A stretch of 64,000 bases of DNA, from contig JAEYXR010000048.1 in assembly GCA_023431215.1 (NCBI GenBank), positions 6,442-70,441 on the forward strand, read 5' to 3'. Below are positions 51,350 to 60,019 of this stretch, piece after piece. Position 1 is the first letter of the stretch; each line of letters begins with the position of its first letter. Under the pieces are notes generated by a model, which saw nothing but the letters and a program-made list of their open reading frames with translations, had not been told where the DNA came from and ran no database searches. The position numbers and the translations under genes were made by a program. Source of the DNA: Bacillota bacterium (GTDB lineage Bacteria; Bacillota; Clostridia; Oscillospirales; Ruminococcaceae).

Positions 51350-53167
51350 ATGACAGCTGTAAAGACGCGTGTTCTTGCCATTGCCCCCTATGAGGAAATG
51401 AAGGAGCAGCTGGAACGCATTGCAGGGCTTTATGAGGATATTGAGCTTACGGTGTTTGTAGGTGACCTGGGACAGGGTGCAGAAATTGCCAAAAGTAATT
51501 TTCATGCAGATTATGATGTCATTTTATCTCGCGGCGGTACCGCAAAGCTGATTCAGAGCATGGTTCCTCTGCCGGTAATAGAAATCGGCATCTCTTTGTA
51601 CGACATCCTGTGTGCGTTTAATCTGGCCATTTCATCTTTGCCTCCTCAAAGCCAGGAGAATAAACGTATGGCGGTAGTGGGGTTTGACAGCATCACCAAA
51701 AATGCTTATTTATTGTGTGAAGTATTAAACTTTGACCTGGACGTTTATACCATTGAGTCTACCGATATGGTAAAACCCATCTTACAAAGACTAAAGCAAA
51801 GCGGCTGCCCCATGGTCCTTTGTGATATGGTGGCAAACACCACAGCAACCCAGCTGGGGCTGAATACTTATTTAATCAACTCCGGTACCGACAGCATCCG
51901 TGCCGCCTTGGATCAGGTAAGGCTACTGGCAAAAAGCCATGATGCCCTGTTGGAGGAAAATCATTTTTTACGCAAGCTTTTGCTGTATCAGGGAACCAAT
52001 ACAGTGGTGTTTGACGACAGCCAAAAGCTCTTCTTTTCTTCCTTGCCGGAGGATGCCGAAAGTGATGTTGTATTACAGATGCTCCATGAAGAAATTGAAG
52101 CCACGCAAAGTGAGGTAAAGCGTAAGATTCTGCGTAACAAAAAGGGCATTATTTATACCATTTTTGCCCGGCGTATTCATACATTGCATCATCATTACAT
52201 TGCCTTTTTCTTTACCACCCGGCAGGCACTGCCCCAGTCCAACCGGTGTGGAATCAGTTTTCCAACCAAAAAAGAAGTAGAAGAGTTTTACTTTAATAGC
52301 ATTTTTAGTGTATCAGGGGCGCTGGATAGTATTAAGAGCACCTTTGAAGGGCCTATGCTGTCGGGAATTCCACTGATGATTGTAGGAGAGGACGGCTCAG
52401 GAAAACAACAGGCAATGAACGGCTTGTACCTAAACAGCATCAAGGATGAATGTCCGTTGGTCAATATAAACTGTGAGCTATTAAGTGAAAAAACATGGGA
52501 TTTTTTGCTGGATAACATCAACTCCCCCTTGTGTGACACCGGCAATATTCTGCATTTTCACAATGTGGATGCCCTGAGCAGAGAAATGGCACATGAGCTG
52601 ATTGCTTCCCTACAGGTAATGGCAGTTTGCAAAAACAACCGTGTGCTGTTTAGCTGTACCCGTGATGCCCATGGTGGCATTTCTGCCATTAGCAGAGAAT
52701 TTGTACGGGGGCTGGATACCATTTTAGTACCGTTGCCCGCTTTGCGCGAACATGCCGAAACCATTCCGTACCTGGTCAGCATTTATCTGAACAGGATAAA
52801 CCCCCAACTGGAAAAACAGGTTGCGGGAATTGCACCGGACGGTATGGCGTTGCTGCAAGGCTATTCCTGGCCCCATAACTATACTCAGTTTAAAAGAGTC
52901 TTGCGGGAGCTTGCCATCATAGCCAAAGGCCCCATTGTCAGTGGTGATGAAATACGCGCCGCACTGGTTAAGGAAAAGAGTGTTGCCAGCATTTCTATGC
53001 GGGCGCTGGATTCTGCCCAGCCCATTGACCTTACCCGAACATTGGCAGAAATAGAAAAAGAGGTAGTGCAGCGGGTACTCAAGGACATGGGCAACAATCA
53101 AACCACAGCGGCAAAAAGGCTGGGTATTAGCAGAACTACCCTTTGGCGCATGACACAAATACCCTAG
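51350..53167 (+). CDS. PrpR-type regulator with degenerate AAA+ domain and Fis HTH
   Basis: The 605-residue protein has a PrpR_N (periplasmic-binding-like) sensor at about 1-195 (VILSRGGTAKLIQ, GFDSITKNAYLLCE), a PAS-like middle, an AAA+ region at about 310-540 and a Fis helix-turn-helix at 580-603 (NNQTTAAKRLGISRTTLWRM). The Walker A is GEDGSGKQ (346-353), the Walker B acidic residues are replaced (ILHFHNVD), and no GAFTGA loop for sigma-54 is visible. It probably senses a metabolite of the acid-sugar island and controls it without sigma-54 remodelling. Confidence 0.88.
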   Translation: MTAVKTRVLAIAPYEEMKEQLERIAGLYEDIELTVFVGDLGQGAEIAKSNFHADYDVILSRGGTAKLIQSMVPLPVIEIGISLYDILCAFNLAISSLPPQSQENKRMAVVGFDSITKNAYLLCEVLNFDLDVYTIESTDMVKPILQRLKQSGCPMVLCDMVANTTATQLGLNTYLINSGTDSIRAALDQVRLLAKSHDALLEENHFLRKLLLYQGTNTVVFDDSQKLFFSSLPEDAESDVVLQMLHEEIEATQSEVKRKILRNKKGIIYTIFARRIHTLHHHYIAFFFTTRQALPQSNRCGISFPTKKEVEEFYFNSIFSVSGALDSIKSTFEGPMLSGIPLMIVGEDGSGKQQAMNGLYLNSIKDECPLVNINCELLSEKTWDFLLDNINSPLCDTGNILHFHNVDALSREMAHELIASLQVMAVCKNNRVLFSCTRDAHGGISAISREFVRGLDTILVPLPALREHAETIPYLVSIYLNRINPQLEKQVAGIAPDGMALLQGYSWPHNYTQFKRVLRELAIIAKGPIVSGDEIRAALVKEKSVASISMRALDSAQPIDLTRTLAEIEKEVVQRVLKDMGNNQTTAAKRLGISRTTLWRMTQIP

Positions 53168-53213
53168 ACGCAACAAAAACCGCCTCTTAACTGAGGCGGT
53201 TTTTGTTGCGTCT
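53166..53213 (+). terminator. Terminator of the PrpR-type regulator gene
   Basis: A perfect 21-bp stem with a six-base loop, starting within the stop codon. The GC-rich tip (CCGCCTC/GAGGCGG) is followed by T5 inside the stem. Confidence 0.9.
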
Positions 53214-53303
53214 GGCACTGTAATTAGCTTTGAGTAAATGTGATATTACAAACATTCATTGCTATAATATGTAAACTCCAACCTAAAGACATGTGAAACT
53301 GAA

Positions 53304-53339
53304 ACATAAAAAAGTGCGGTATTGTTACATACCGCACTT
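53304..53339 (-). terminator. Terminator of the lytS-lytR operon
   Basis: AAGTGCGGTAT pairs with ATACCGCACTT; on the minus strand a T run follows. It is seven bases after the lytR stop. Confidence 0.9.
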
Positions 53340-53345
53340 CTGATT

Positions 53346-54074
53346 CTATAGCTGCAATAGTTGGCGCAGCTCCTTAATTTTATCTCTGCCAATAGGCAGC
53401 TGCTCCTTGAAGCCCTGCATATGAAGCCCAAAGCAGCTACCCGTCCATGGAAAAATATCGGTAATAAGCCGAAGCTGAACCAGATAGCTTTTATGAATAC
53501 GATAAAAACCCAAGGGTACAAGCTTTTTTTCATACTCTGACATTGCGCTGTTTTCTGTATAATCCCCGTTTGTGGTATGAATGATACAACCTCTGCCATG
53601 ACCGTCGGTTTCTACATAAACTACCTGCTGAATATCAATTAGCATGGTATGACGGTTACTGTTGGTGACTGCCAGCTTACCCAAAGGTACCGGAGCAGTC
53701 CTGGTAGGCTGCAGCCGGCTACCACGGCGGTACCGTGCCAAAACCTGAGCCAATCTATCTGCGGAAAAAGGCTTTAAAATATAATCATCCACCTCAAGCT
53801 CAAAGGCTTTTGCCGCATAATCCGAATAAGCGGTAGCAAATATGATGTAGGCTTGGGGCATCATTTTACGCGCTACCCCGGCCAGTACAGTTCCTTCTAC
53901 ATCGCCCAAATGGATATCAATAAACAAAAGATCGAAGGTTTGGCTGCCCATAAGCTCCAATGCCTGATTGCCGCTGGAAGCTTCTTCTATCTCCACTCCC
54001 GGCAGTAGCTTGCGAAGCTGGTGAATCAGCTCACTACGGGCGGGGCGCTCATCATCAATCACTGCTATCCGCAT
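53346..54074 (-). CDS. LytTR-family response regulator
   Basis: The 242-residue protein has a receiver domain (IAVIDDERPARSEL, the phosphoacceptor Asp in LLFIDIHLGDVEG, Lys in YILKPFSADRL) and a C-terminal LytTR DNA-binding domain (QVVYVETDGHGRGCIIHTTNGDY, YRIHKSYLVQL). It overlaps lytS by 20 bases and is its partner. It resembles BtsR/YpdB of E. coli and LytR of B. subtilis, which turn on pyruvate transporters. The nearby cstA promoter has direct repeats that fit LytTR binding. Confidence 0.94.
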   Translation of the reverse strand: MRIAVIDDERPARSELIHQLRKLLPGVEIEEASSGNQALELMGSQTFDLLFIDIHLGDVEGTVLAGVARKMMPQAYIIFATAYSDYAAKAFELEVDDYILKPFSADRLAQVLARYRRGSRLQPTRTAPVPLGKLAVTNSNRHTMLIDIQQVVYVETDGHGRGCIIHTTNGDYTENSAMSEYEKKLVPLGFYRIHKSYLVQLRLITDIFPWTGSCFGLHMQGFKEQLPIGRDKIKELRQLLQL

Positions 54075-55782
54075 GAGATTCGCTCCTCTCCTCTGTGGAT
54101 TTGATAGCGTCTGCTGTTTGAATGGGTATGGCTAGGGTTACCTTAGAACCGGATACTGCGCTGGCAATACACAGGCCATGATCTTTGCCGTACATTGCCT
54201 GCAGACGCCTGTGAACGTTAAACAACCCTGAGTAATGGTTCGCCCCGTCATCTTTCAGCAGCTGTTCCACTATCTGGGGATGAAAACCGGGTCCCTCATC
54301 CTCCACCGTCAGCAGCAGCTCGCCCTCCTGTTCCTTTACACCAATGGTCACCCTCCGTTTGCCGTCGGCACTTATGCCATGCTTTACTGCATTTTCTACA
54401 ATGGGCTGCAGTATCAGCGGCGGCACCATATAATCCGGCTTCTTCTCTATCTTCCACTCTATCAGTAAACTTTCTTCAAAGCGAGCTTCTTCCAGCGTCA
54501 GATAATTTTCTACCGCCTTCAGCTCTTCCTGCAGGGGTATTTGCTCCTGATTGATTTCCAGCATATGACGAAAATAATCTGCCATTGCCAACAGCAACCC
54601 GCGAATACGTTCGGGATTTTCACGGCTGACCGAAGATAGGGTGTTTAGCGCGTTATAAAAAAAGTGAGGATTGATTTGAGCCTGCAGGGCACGAAATTCT
54701 GCCCGGCGCCGTAACCTTTTTTGATGCTCCAGCTCCGAAAGCTCCAGCATGGTGGAAAAAAGCCTTGCCAACCCCTGAATAAAGCCGATATCTGCTGCCA
54801 GCAGCTGCCATCTGCGCTGTACCAACAGCACCAGCGCTCCAATGGCTGTTCCCTGATAAGTCAGCGGAGCCGCAATTGAGATGCTGCCGCCGGGTATCAT
54901 CAGTGCCCGCTCCTCGCCGGAGGTACGTACAATGGTTTTTATTTGCTTCATCGCTTCTTTTGCAATATCAGGAAGCCCTGCCGAAAGCAGCTCTCCCCCG
55001 CTGTCGGCCAGCACCTGCTGCAAATCTGTTACTATCACCTGGTACTCCGGTGCATAGTTACAAATAATTTCTACTGTGCGTTTAATCTCTTCGCGGTTTT
55101 GCAGTCCGCTTCTCAGGTGAGGCAGGCACTGCTCTGCAATGGCCAGCACCAACCCCTGACGAACCGCTGCTTCCTGCTCACGCTCCCGAAAAAGGCGATC
55201 AAACACCGATATAAACATGACCATACCAAAAGAGTTCAGCAAAATCATGGGCAGTGATATGACCCCAACCAGCTGAACGGCAGCATCAAACGGTTTGGCG
55301 ATTATGAGAATAATCAACATTTGTGCAATTTCTGCACCAGCAGTAAGCAGTGCAACAGAAAGATTTTTATTTTTAAGCTTACCCCGATGGCGGCGCAGAT
55401 TCCAGTGAGCCAGTACACCCATCAGCCCCTCAAAAAAGGTGGATACTGCACAGGCAATGGCAGTAAAGCCACCAATATCGAACAGATAGCGGTGCAATCC
55501 GCCAATAAATGCGGCCCCCAAACCCACTATTGGGCCACCCAGCAGACCTGCCGCCAAAACCCCAATGACACGGGTGTTGACAATGGCACCCTGCACCTGT
55601 ACACCGGTGTAAGTAGAAAGAATACTGACCAGACCAAAAATTAATGCCAAAAGCAGCTGATTGCCCAAGCTGCGGTTATCCTGCAGCAGTTGCCGCATCA
55701 GCCGTGTTTCTGCAAGCAGGCTAGCCACCATAACCAAAAAACCCACACTCAGCAACATACTGACAAAGATGTTATCCAGCAT
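54055..55782 (-). CDS. LytS-type sensor histidine kinase, probable pyruvate sensor
   Basis: The 575-residue kinase has a 5TM-5TMR_LYT membrane sensor (about 1-190), a GAF-like part (about 215-350), the His_kinase box LQAQINPHFFYNALNTLSSV near residue 370 and a HATPase domain (ENAVKHGIS, VEDEGPGF). In the sensor I count Arg71, Arg98, Cys111 and Ser114; E. coli BtsS needs Arg72, Arg99, Cys110 and Ser113 for pyruvate binding (from memory of published work). That supports pyruvate sensing. Start ATG follows AAGGAG. Confidence 0.93.
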   Translation of the reverse strand: MLDNIFVSMLLSVGFLVMVASLLAETRLMRQLLQDNRSLGNQLLLALIFGLVSILSTYTGVQVQGAIVNTRVIGVLAAGLLGGPIVGLGAAFIGGLHRYLFDIGGFTAIACAVSTFFEGLMGVLAHWNLRRHRGKLKNKNLSVALLTAGAEIAQMLIILIIAKPFDAAVQLVGVISLPMILLNSFGMVMFISVFDRLFREREQEAAVRQGLVLAIAEQCLPHLRSGLQNREEIKRTVEIICNYAPEYQVIVTDLQQVLADSGGELLSAGLPDIAKEAMKQIKTIVRTSGEERALMIPGGSISIAAPLTYQGTAIGALVLLVQRRWQLLAADIGFIQGLARLFSTMLELSELEHQKRLRRRAEFRALQAQINPHFFYNALNTLSSVSRENPERIRGLLLAMADYFRHMLEINQEQIPLQEELKAVENYLTLEEARFEESLLIEWKIEKKPDYMVPPLILQPIVENAVKHGISADGKRRVTIGVKEQEGELLLTVEDEGPGFHPQIVEQLLKDDGANHYSGLFNVHRRLQAMYGKDHGLCIASAVSGSKVTLAIPIQTADAIKSTEERSESHADSSD

Positions 55783-56024
55783 ACCGTTGACTCCTTATTT
55801 TCTGTTTTGTCATAAAAATCAATTCATAGAGATAGGGCTTTATAGTTTAGTTTTAATACTTTTAGTATTAAACTCTTATAGTCTACATTTTTTTATCTTT
55901 CCAAAATATCACTAACTTATCATCATTAATGTAAGTTTTGTAAAGTAAGAAAAAGCGACCTTCTGTGTGTAATCTGTTTTTAGTTTAGCATAAAATTCCA
56001 ATTTCTTCTACTTTTTTCTAAAAT
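55783..56024. other. AT-rich region upstream of lytS
   Basis: This spacer holds the lytS promoter, which I could not place. An 8-bp inverted repeat, TTTAATAC (55852-55859) and GTATTAAA (55865-55872), may be an operator. No 9-bp repeats like those before cstA are present. Confidence 0.45.
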
Positions 56025-56064
56025 AGCCAAAAGAGCGTCCCGCTTTGGGGACGCTCTTTTGGCT
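56025..56064 (-). terminator. Terminator after the Cys-rich membrane protein gene
   Basis: AGCCAAAAGAGCGTCCC pairs perfectly with GGGACGCTCTTTTGGCT around six bases. T-rich sequence inside the stem gives termination on either strand. Confidence 0.9.
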
Positions 56065-56101
56065 TTGTATTTCAATGGAGTGTAAGGGCATTCATTCTGA
56101 A

Positions 56102-56296
56102 TTATTTTTTATCTTCCTCGGGCAAGTGCTTTGGTTCTCCCTTGCAGGTGCGCCCTTGCTGACAGTATCGCGGACAACCGCCGCAAAGCTTTCCACCTAG
56201 CTTGGCACCTTTTTTCTGGCTGTCGTTTACCACCCAGTACAGAAGCGCAACTGCTGCAATAAGAACAATACCTACAAAAATGTCTCCCGGTGTCAT
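56102..56296 (-). CDS. Small Cys-rich single-span membrane protein
   Basis: The 64-residue protein has one membrane helix (IFVGIVLIAAVALLYWVV) and a short cytoplasmic tail with CGGCPRYC and a fourth Cys in RTCKG. This is like the 'FeoB-associated Cys-rich membrane protein' family, but no feoB is present here. Instead it lies 107 bases after the cstA gene, in the same direction. The ATG follows AAGGGAG. The four Cys could bind a metal or cluster. A link to CstA is positional. Confidence 0.82.
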   Translation of the reverse strand: MTPGDIFVGIVLIAAVALLYWVVNDSQKKGAKLGGKLCGGCPRYCQQGRTCKGEPKHLPEEDKK

Positions 56297-56403
56297 ATCG
56301 TTGCTCCCTTCTGCCACAGGCACAAATTTAATTAATCTGCTAACAACGCCTTTTTCATATCTATCCTAAGAACCAAAATGCATCTGTCTAAATAAGCGTA
56401 TTC

Positions 56404-57825
56404 TTAATTCTTTGTAGTCTCGTTCAACTTCTTTTTGGGTAATACACAGCGATAAAGGAAAATTGCCAAACAACCTGCTGCAAAAACAAAGCCGATTGGA
56501 TAAGCAATGGTAACCGGAAGCTTAAAGCCTTCCTGTGCATACAGGATGTAGGTGCAGCTAACGGCAGACATAAAGGTTGCAGGAATTACGGTAATTAAAT
56601 AGGGTCTGCCATTACGAAGCAGGTAAACACTGGCTGCCCAAAGGGCAATCATGGCCAGAGTTTGGTTGCTCCAGGAGAAGTAGCGCCAAACCACCTGTAC
56701 ATCTATCTGAGTGAGGAATGCACCCACAGCCAGCAGAGGAACGGTCAGTATCAAGCGATTTTTAATAGGCTTTTGGTCAATACCAAACCAGTCGGAAAGG
56801 GTAAGGCGTGCGCTGCGGTATGCAGTATCGGCAGAAGAAACAGGACAAGCAATAACACCGATCATTGCAATAACTGCGCCAACAGGTCCCAGAAGTGTAA
56901 AGCAAATTTCGTAAACTACAGCAGACTGTCCGCCACCCAAAGCGGTAAGCAATCCGCCTGTGCCCTGATAAAATGCCACACCGGCTGCTGCCCAGATAAG
57001 AGCAATGATACCCTCAGCAACCATGGCTCCATAGAAAATGCTGCGCCCCTGACGCTCGTTTTGAATGCAGCGCGCCATAATGGGAGACTGTGTGGCATGG
57101 AAACCGGAAATGGCACCACAGGCCACCGAAACAAACATAACGGGCCAGATGGGTGTTCCTTTGGGATGCAGATTGGACAGGGTGATTTCAGGAATAGTAT
57201 ACCCGCCAAACAGGATGCCACCGGCTACGCCCAATGCCATAACAATGAGGCAAATGCCGAAAATGGGATACACCTTGCCAATTACCTTGTCAATTGGTAC
57301 AAAGGTAGCAATAAAATAGTAGATAAGTACAACAACCAGCCAGAAATTACGGTCAAGAAAATCGGGTGTTAGCATTGCCAGCAGACTGGCGGGACCTGTA
57401 GTAAAGGTAACACCTACCAACACCAGCAGTACCACCGAGAAAACACGCATAACCTGCTTCATACCGTTGCCCAAATAGCGGCCTGAAATTTCTGCCACAC
57501 TGTCTCCACGGTGACGCATAGAAATCATGCCTACCATAAAGTCATGCACTGCACCGGCAAAAATGGTACCAAAGGTAATCCATAGAAAAACGGAGGGTCC
57601 CCAAGCCGCACCTGCCAAAGCACCAAAAATGGGGCCCAAGCCTGCAATGTTTAAAAGCTGAATTAAGAAAATACGCCAGCGGGGCATTGGGACATAGTCT
57701 GTGCCATCCTGCAGTTCTATTGCGGGGGTAGTACGATCATCGGGTCCAAACACCTTTTCTACTACCTTACCATAGGTAAAGTAGCCAGCGATGAGAATTG
57801 CCAAACACACAAAAAAGCTTATCAT
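56404..57825 (-). CDS. CstA-family carrier, short form (probable pyruvate transporter)
   Basis: The 473-residue membrane protein is like CstA/BtsT, with GPIFGALAGAAWGP near residue 55, HDFMVGMISMRHRGDSVAEISGRYLG, and the diagnostic SGFHATQSPIMARC. E. coli BtsT imports pyruvate with protons and is about 240 residues longer; this is the shorter clostridial form. ATG follows GAGGAGGAAT. Upstream are three 9-bp repeats for a LytTR regulator, and lytSR lies downstream on the same strand, so this is likely the target of that system. Confidence 0.93.
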   Translation of the reverse strand: MISFFVCLAILIAGYFTYGKVVEKVFGPDDRTTPAIELQDGTDYVPMPRWRIFLIQLLNIAGLGPIFGALAGAAWGPSVFLWITFGTIFAGAVHDFMVGMISMRHRGDSVAEISGRYLGNGMKQVMRVFSVVLLVLVGVTFTTGPASLLAMLTPDFLDRNFWLVVVLIYYFIATFVPIDKVIGKVYPIFGICLIVMALGVAGGILFGGYTIPEITLSNLHPKGTPIWPVMFVSVACGAISGFHATQSPIMARCIQNERQGRSIFYGAMVAEGIIALIWAAAGVAFYQGTGGLLTALGGGQSAVVYEICFTLLGPVGAVIAMIGVIACPVSSADTAYRSARLTLSDWFGIDQKPIKNRLILTVPLLAVGAFLTQIDVQVVWRYFSWSNQTLAMIALWAASVYLLRNGRPYLITVIPATFMSAVSCTYILYAQEGFKLPVTIAYPIGFVFAAGCLAIFLYRCVLPKKKLNETTKN

Positions 57826-57887
57826 CTGTTCTATTCCTCCTCGTCAATTATTGATGCTAACTGTTTTTTACTTATCATTGCATCTTT

Positions 57888-57978
57888 AGTTTAACAAAGG
57901 ACTTTTTTAGCACCAACAAAAAGTAGGATAAATGCATAAATCAGTGTGTTAAATGTAAATAATTATGGATTAAATGTA
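57888..57978 (-). promoter_or_regulatory. cstA promoter with three 21-bp-spaced direct repeats
   Basis: On the minus strand -35 TTGGTG (57911-57916), 17 bases, -10 TAAACT (57888-57893). Just upstream, plus-strand TTAAATGTA occurs exactly at 57949-57957 and 57970-57978, and ATAAATGCA (7 of 9) at 57928-57936. The period is 21 bases each time. Two 9-bp repeats with 12-base spacing are the known form of LytTR (AgrA/BtsR) sites. Confidence 0.7.
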
Positions 57979-58125
57979 CTATTTAATAAGAAAAGTAAAA
58001 CTTTTTGTAATAAACCTTTTCTAATGCTTTACTCTTTCACTTATCTCTAAAAAGTTTTGATACTAAGCTTTCACACCGACTTAGAGCATTTTTTGTTCAT
58101 GACTGTGTTTTAAAGTTTTTATAGC

Positions 58126-58161
58126 AAAAAAGACCCGCCGAACACACCGGCGGGTCTTTTG
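58126..58161 (-). terminator. Terminator of the NhaC-family carrier gene
   Basis: AAAAGACCCGCCG pairs with CGGCGGGTCTTTT around a short loop, with an A run (T on the minus strand). Confidence 0.9.
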
Positions 58162-58201
58162 TTTAAACTATATTTTTTTACAAATTTTATGGTTGCAACT
58201 A

Positions 58202-59746
58202 CTATGCCACAGAGGAGTCGGCAGCAGTACACTGGGTGCCAAACTTTTTATGCAGCAGTACCAGTAGTAACACCAGCATAACAAGGGAAGAAGCAAGAGT
58301 TAACAGCAGGTTGCCACCTGTAAAACCGGCTACCAAATAACCGACAAAGCAGCAAACAGCTACAACCAGGCAGTAGGGAATTTGGGTAGATACATGCTCT
58401 ATGTGGTTGCAGCCGGCACCTGCAGAAGCCATAATAGTGGTGTCGGAAATAGGTGAGCAGTGATCGCCAAAGACAGAACCGGCCAAAGAAGCTGCCAGAA
58501 CAGGAATAATCAGATGAGGAGCAACCTTTTCGCAAATTTCAAAAACAATAGGAATTAAGATACCAAAGGTGCCCCAAGAGGTACCCATGGAGAAAGAAAG
58601 TGCTGCGGCAATGGCAAAAGTAATGGCAGGCAGAATCGCAATGGGGATATTGCTGGTTTCCACCATTACACTGACAAACTCACCGGTTTGCAGCAGATCA
58701 CGGCAAACACCGGAAATTGTCCAGGCCAGAATTAGGATGATGTCGGCAGGAACCATAGACTTAACACCATCGGTAAAAACATCCATAAAGTCACGGGCAG
58801 ACATCAAGCCCCTGGGTACAAACATCACAAAAGCAAACAGAAGCGCTACCAAGGAGCCCAAAACCAGGGCGGGGCCGGAAGAGCAGTTGCCAAAGGCGTC
58901 TGCCATGGACATGCCGCCGGCAAAGTAACCGCCGTTTTCCAGCATTGCCAGGGCAGAAACACCAACCAGCACCACAACGGGTAAAACCAAGTCCCAAACA
59001 GTGCCTTTGCCCTCAACGGGGGCATCTTCCTTGGAAAGAAGGTCAACTGCACCCAAATCGCCTGCCTGGGCTCTTGCCTCTGCTTTGGCCATGGGGCCAA
59101 AGTCCAGGTCGATTAAGGAAATTAGAATCAGCATGACGATGGATAAAATGGCATACAGGTTAAAGGGTACGGTAGAAATCATGGCCTGAATACCGCTGCT
59201 GAACAGATTGCTGCCCTCGGGCAGAGAGGAAATAACAGCAGCGCCCCAGCTGGAGATGGGAGCGATGATACAGATAGGAGCTGCCGTTGCATCAATGATA
59301 TAGGCAAGCTTTGCACGAGAAATTTTATAGCGGTCGGTAACGGGACGCATTACGGTGCCCACAGTAAGGCAGTTGCAGTAATCGTCAATAAAGATAAGCG
59401 CACCCAGACCACCGGTGGCCAGCAGGGCACTGCTTTTGCTTTTCAGCTTTTTGTTCATTAAGTTACCGTAGGCTTTAGAACCACCGGCTCTTGTAATCAA
59501 AGCAACCAGCGCACCCACCATCGCCAAAAACAGAATAATGTTTAAGTCAAAGCGGCTGCCCATAAGCTCAAAAGTGTTTTTAAGGGTATCAATAACAGGA
59601 TTCTGACCCAATGTCAGGGTATAAATGAAGGTACCGGACAAAATTCCGATAAACAGAGAGGAGATAACCTCCTTGGTAATGAGTGCCAGTCCAATGGCGA
59701 TAATAGGCGGCAAAATTGACAGCCAGCCAACGTTGACAGCTTCCAT
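58202..59746 (-). CDS. NhaC-family Na+/H+ antiporter-like lysine transporter (LysW-type)
   Basis: The 514-residue protein has 11-12 membrane segments and NhaC marks (LFIDDYCNCLTVGTVMRP, AFSMGTSWGTFGI-like FSMGTSWGTFGI, GDHCSPISDTTIMAS). NhaC itself is an antiporter, but members behind lysine riboswitches have been predicted as lysine importers (LysW). A lysine riboswitch with terminator precedes this gene, so lysine uptake is the best reading. The start is the ATG after GAGGAAGG; the frame stays open 97 codons upstream, into the leader, without meaning. Confidence 0.9.
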   Translation of the reverse strand: MEAVNVGWLSILPPIIAIGLALITKEVISSLFIGILSGTFIYTLTLGQNPVIDTLKNTFELMGSRFDLNIILFLAMVGALVALITRAGGSKAYGNLMNKKLKSKSSALLATGGLGALIFIDDYCNCLTVGTVMRPVTDRYKISRAKLAYIIDATAAPICIIAPISSWGAAVISSLPEGSNLFSSGIQAMISTVPFNLYAILSIVMLILISLIDLDFGPMAKAEARAQAGDLGAVDLLSKEDAPVEGKGTVWDLVLPVVVLVGVSALAMLENGGYFAGGMSMADAFGNCSSGPALVLGSLVALLFAFVMFVPRGLMSARDFMDVFTDGVKSMVPADIILILAWTISGVCRDLLQTGEFVSVMVETSNIPIAILPAITFAIAAALSFSMGTSWGTFGILIPIVFEICEKVAPHLIIPVLAASLAGSVFGDHCSPISDTTIMASAGAGCNHIEHVSTQIPYCLVVAVCCFVGYLVAGFTGGNLLLTLASSLVMLVLLLVLLHKKFGTQCTAADSSVA

Positions 59747-59945
59747 GAAAAATACTTCCTTCCTCAAACATACATTTTTTACCGGTAAACCGGAGTTTTG
59801 TGGCTGCGCATAAAACACTGTTTTAAAAATTAGGCCTGCAGACTCAAACATCCGAAAGGAACACAAAACCTTAACAGGTGTATTGAGCACTGCTGATGCC
59901 ACAGATAAAACGGGTTTGCGCGCAATTTTTTGGACTGCTTTTACA

Positions 59946-59988
59946 CAACAAAAAACCGCAACACGCCAAACACATGGCACGCTGCGGC
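59946..59988 (-). terminator. Expression-platform terminator of the lysine riboswitch
   Basis: On the minus strand GCCGCAGCGTGCC pairs with GGCGTGTTGCGG (small mismatch), followed by TTTTTTG. It lies about 30 bases after the aptamer and 200 before the gene. Confidence 0.88.
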
Positions 59989-60019
59989 ACATAAGAGGGA
60001 ATGCACCCCTCTGCTGTAC

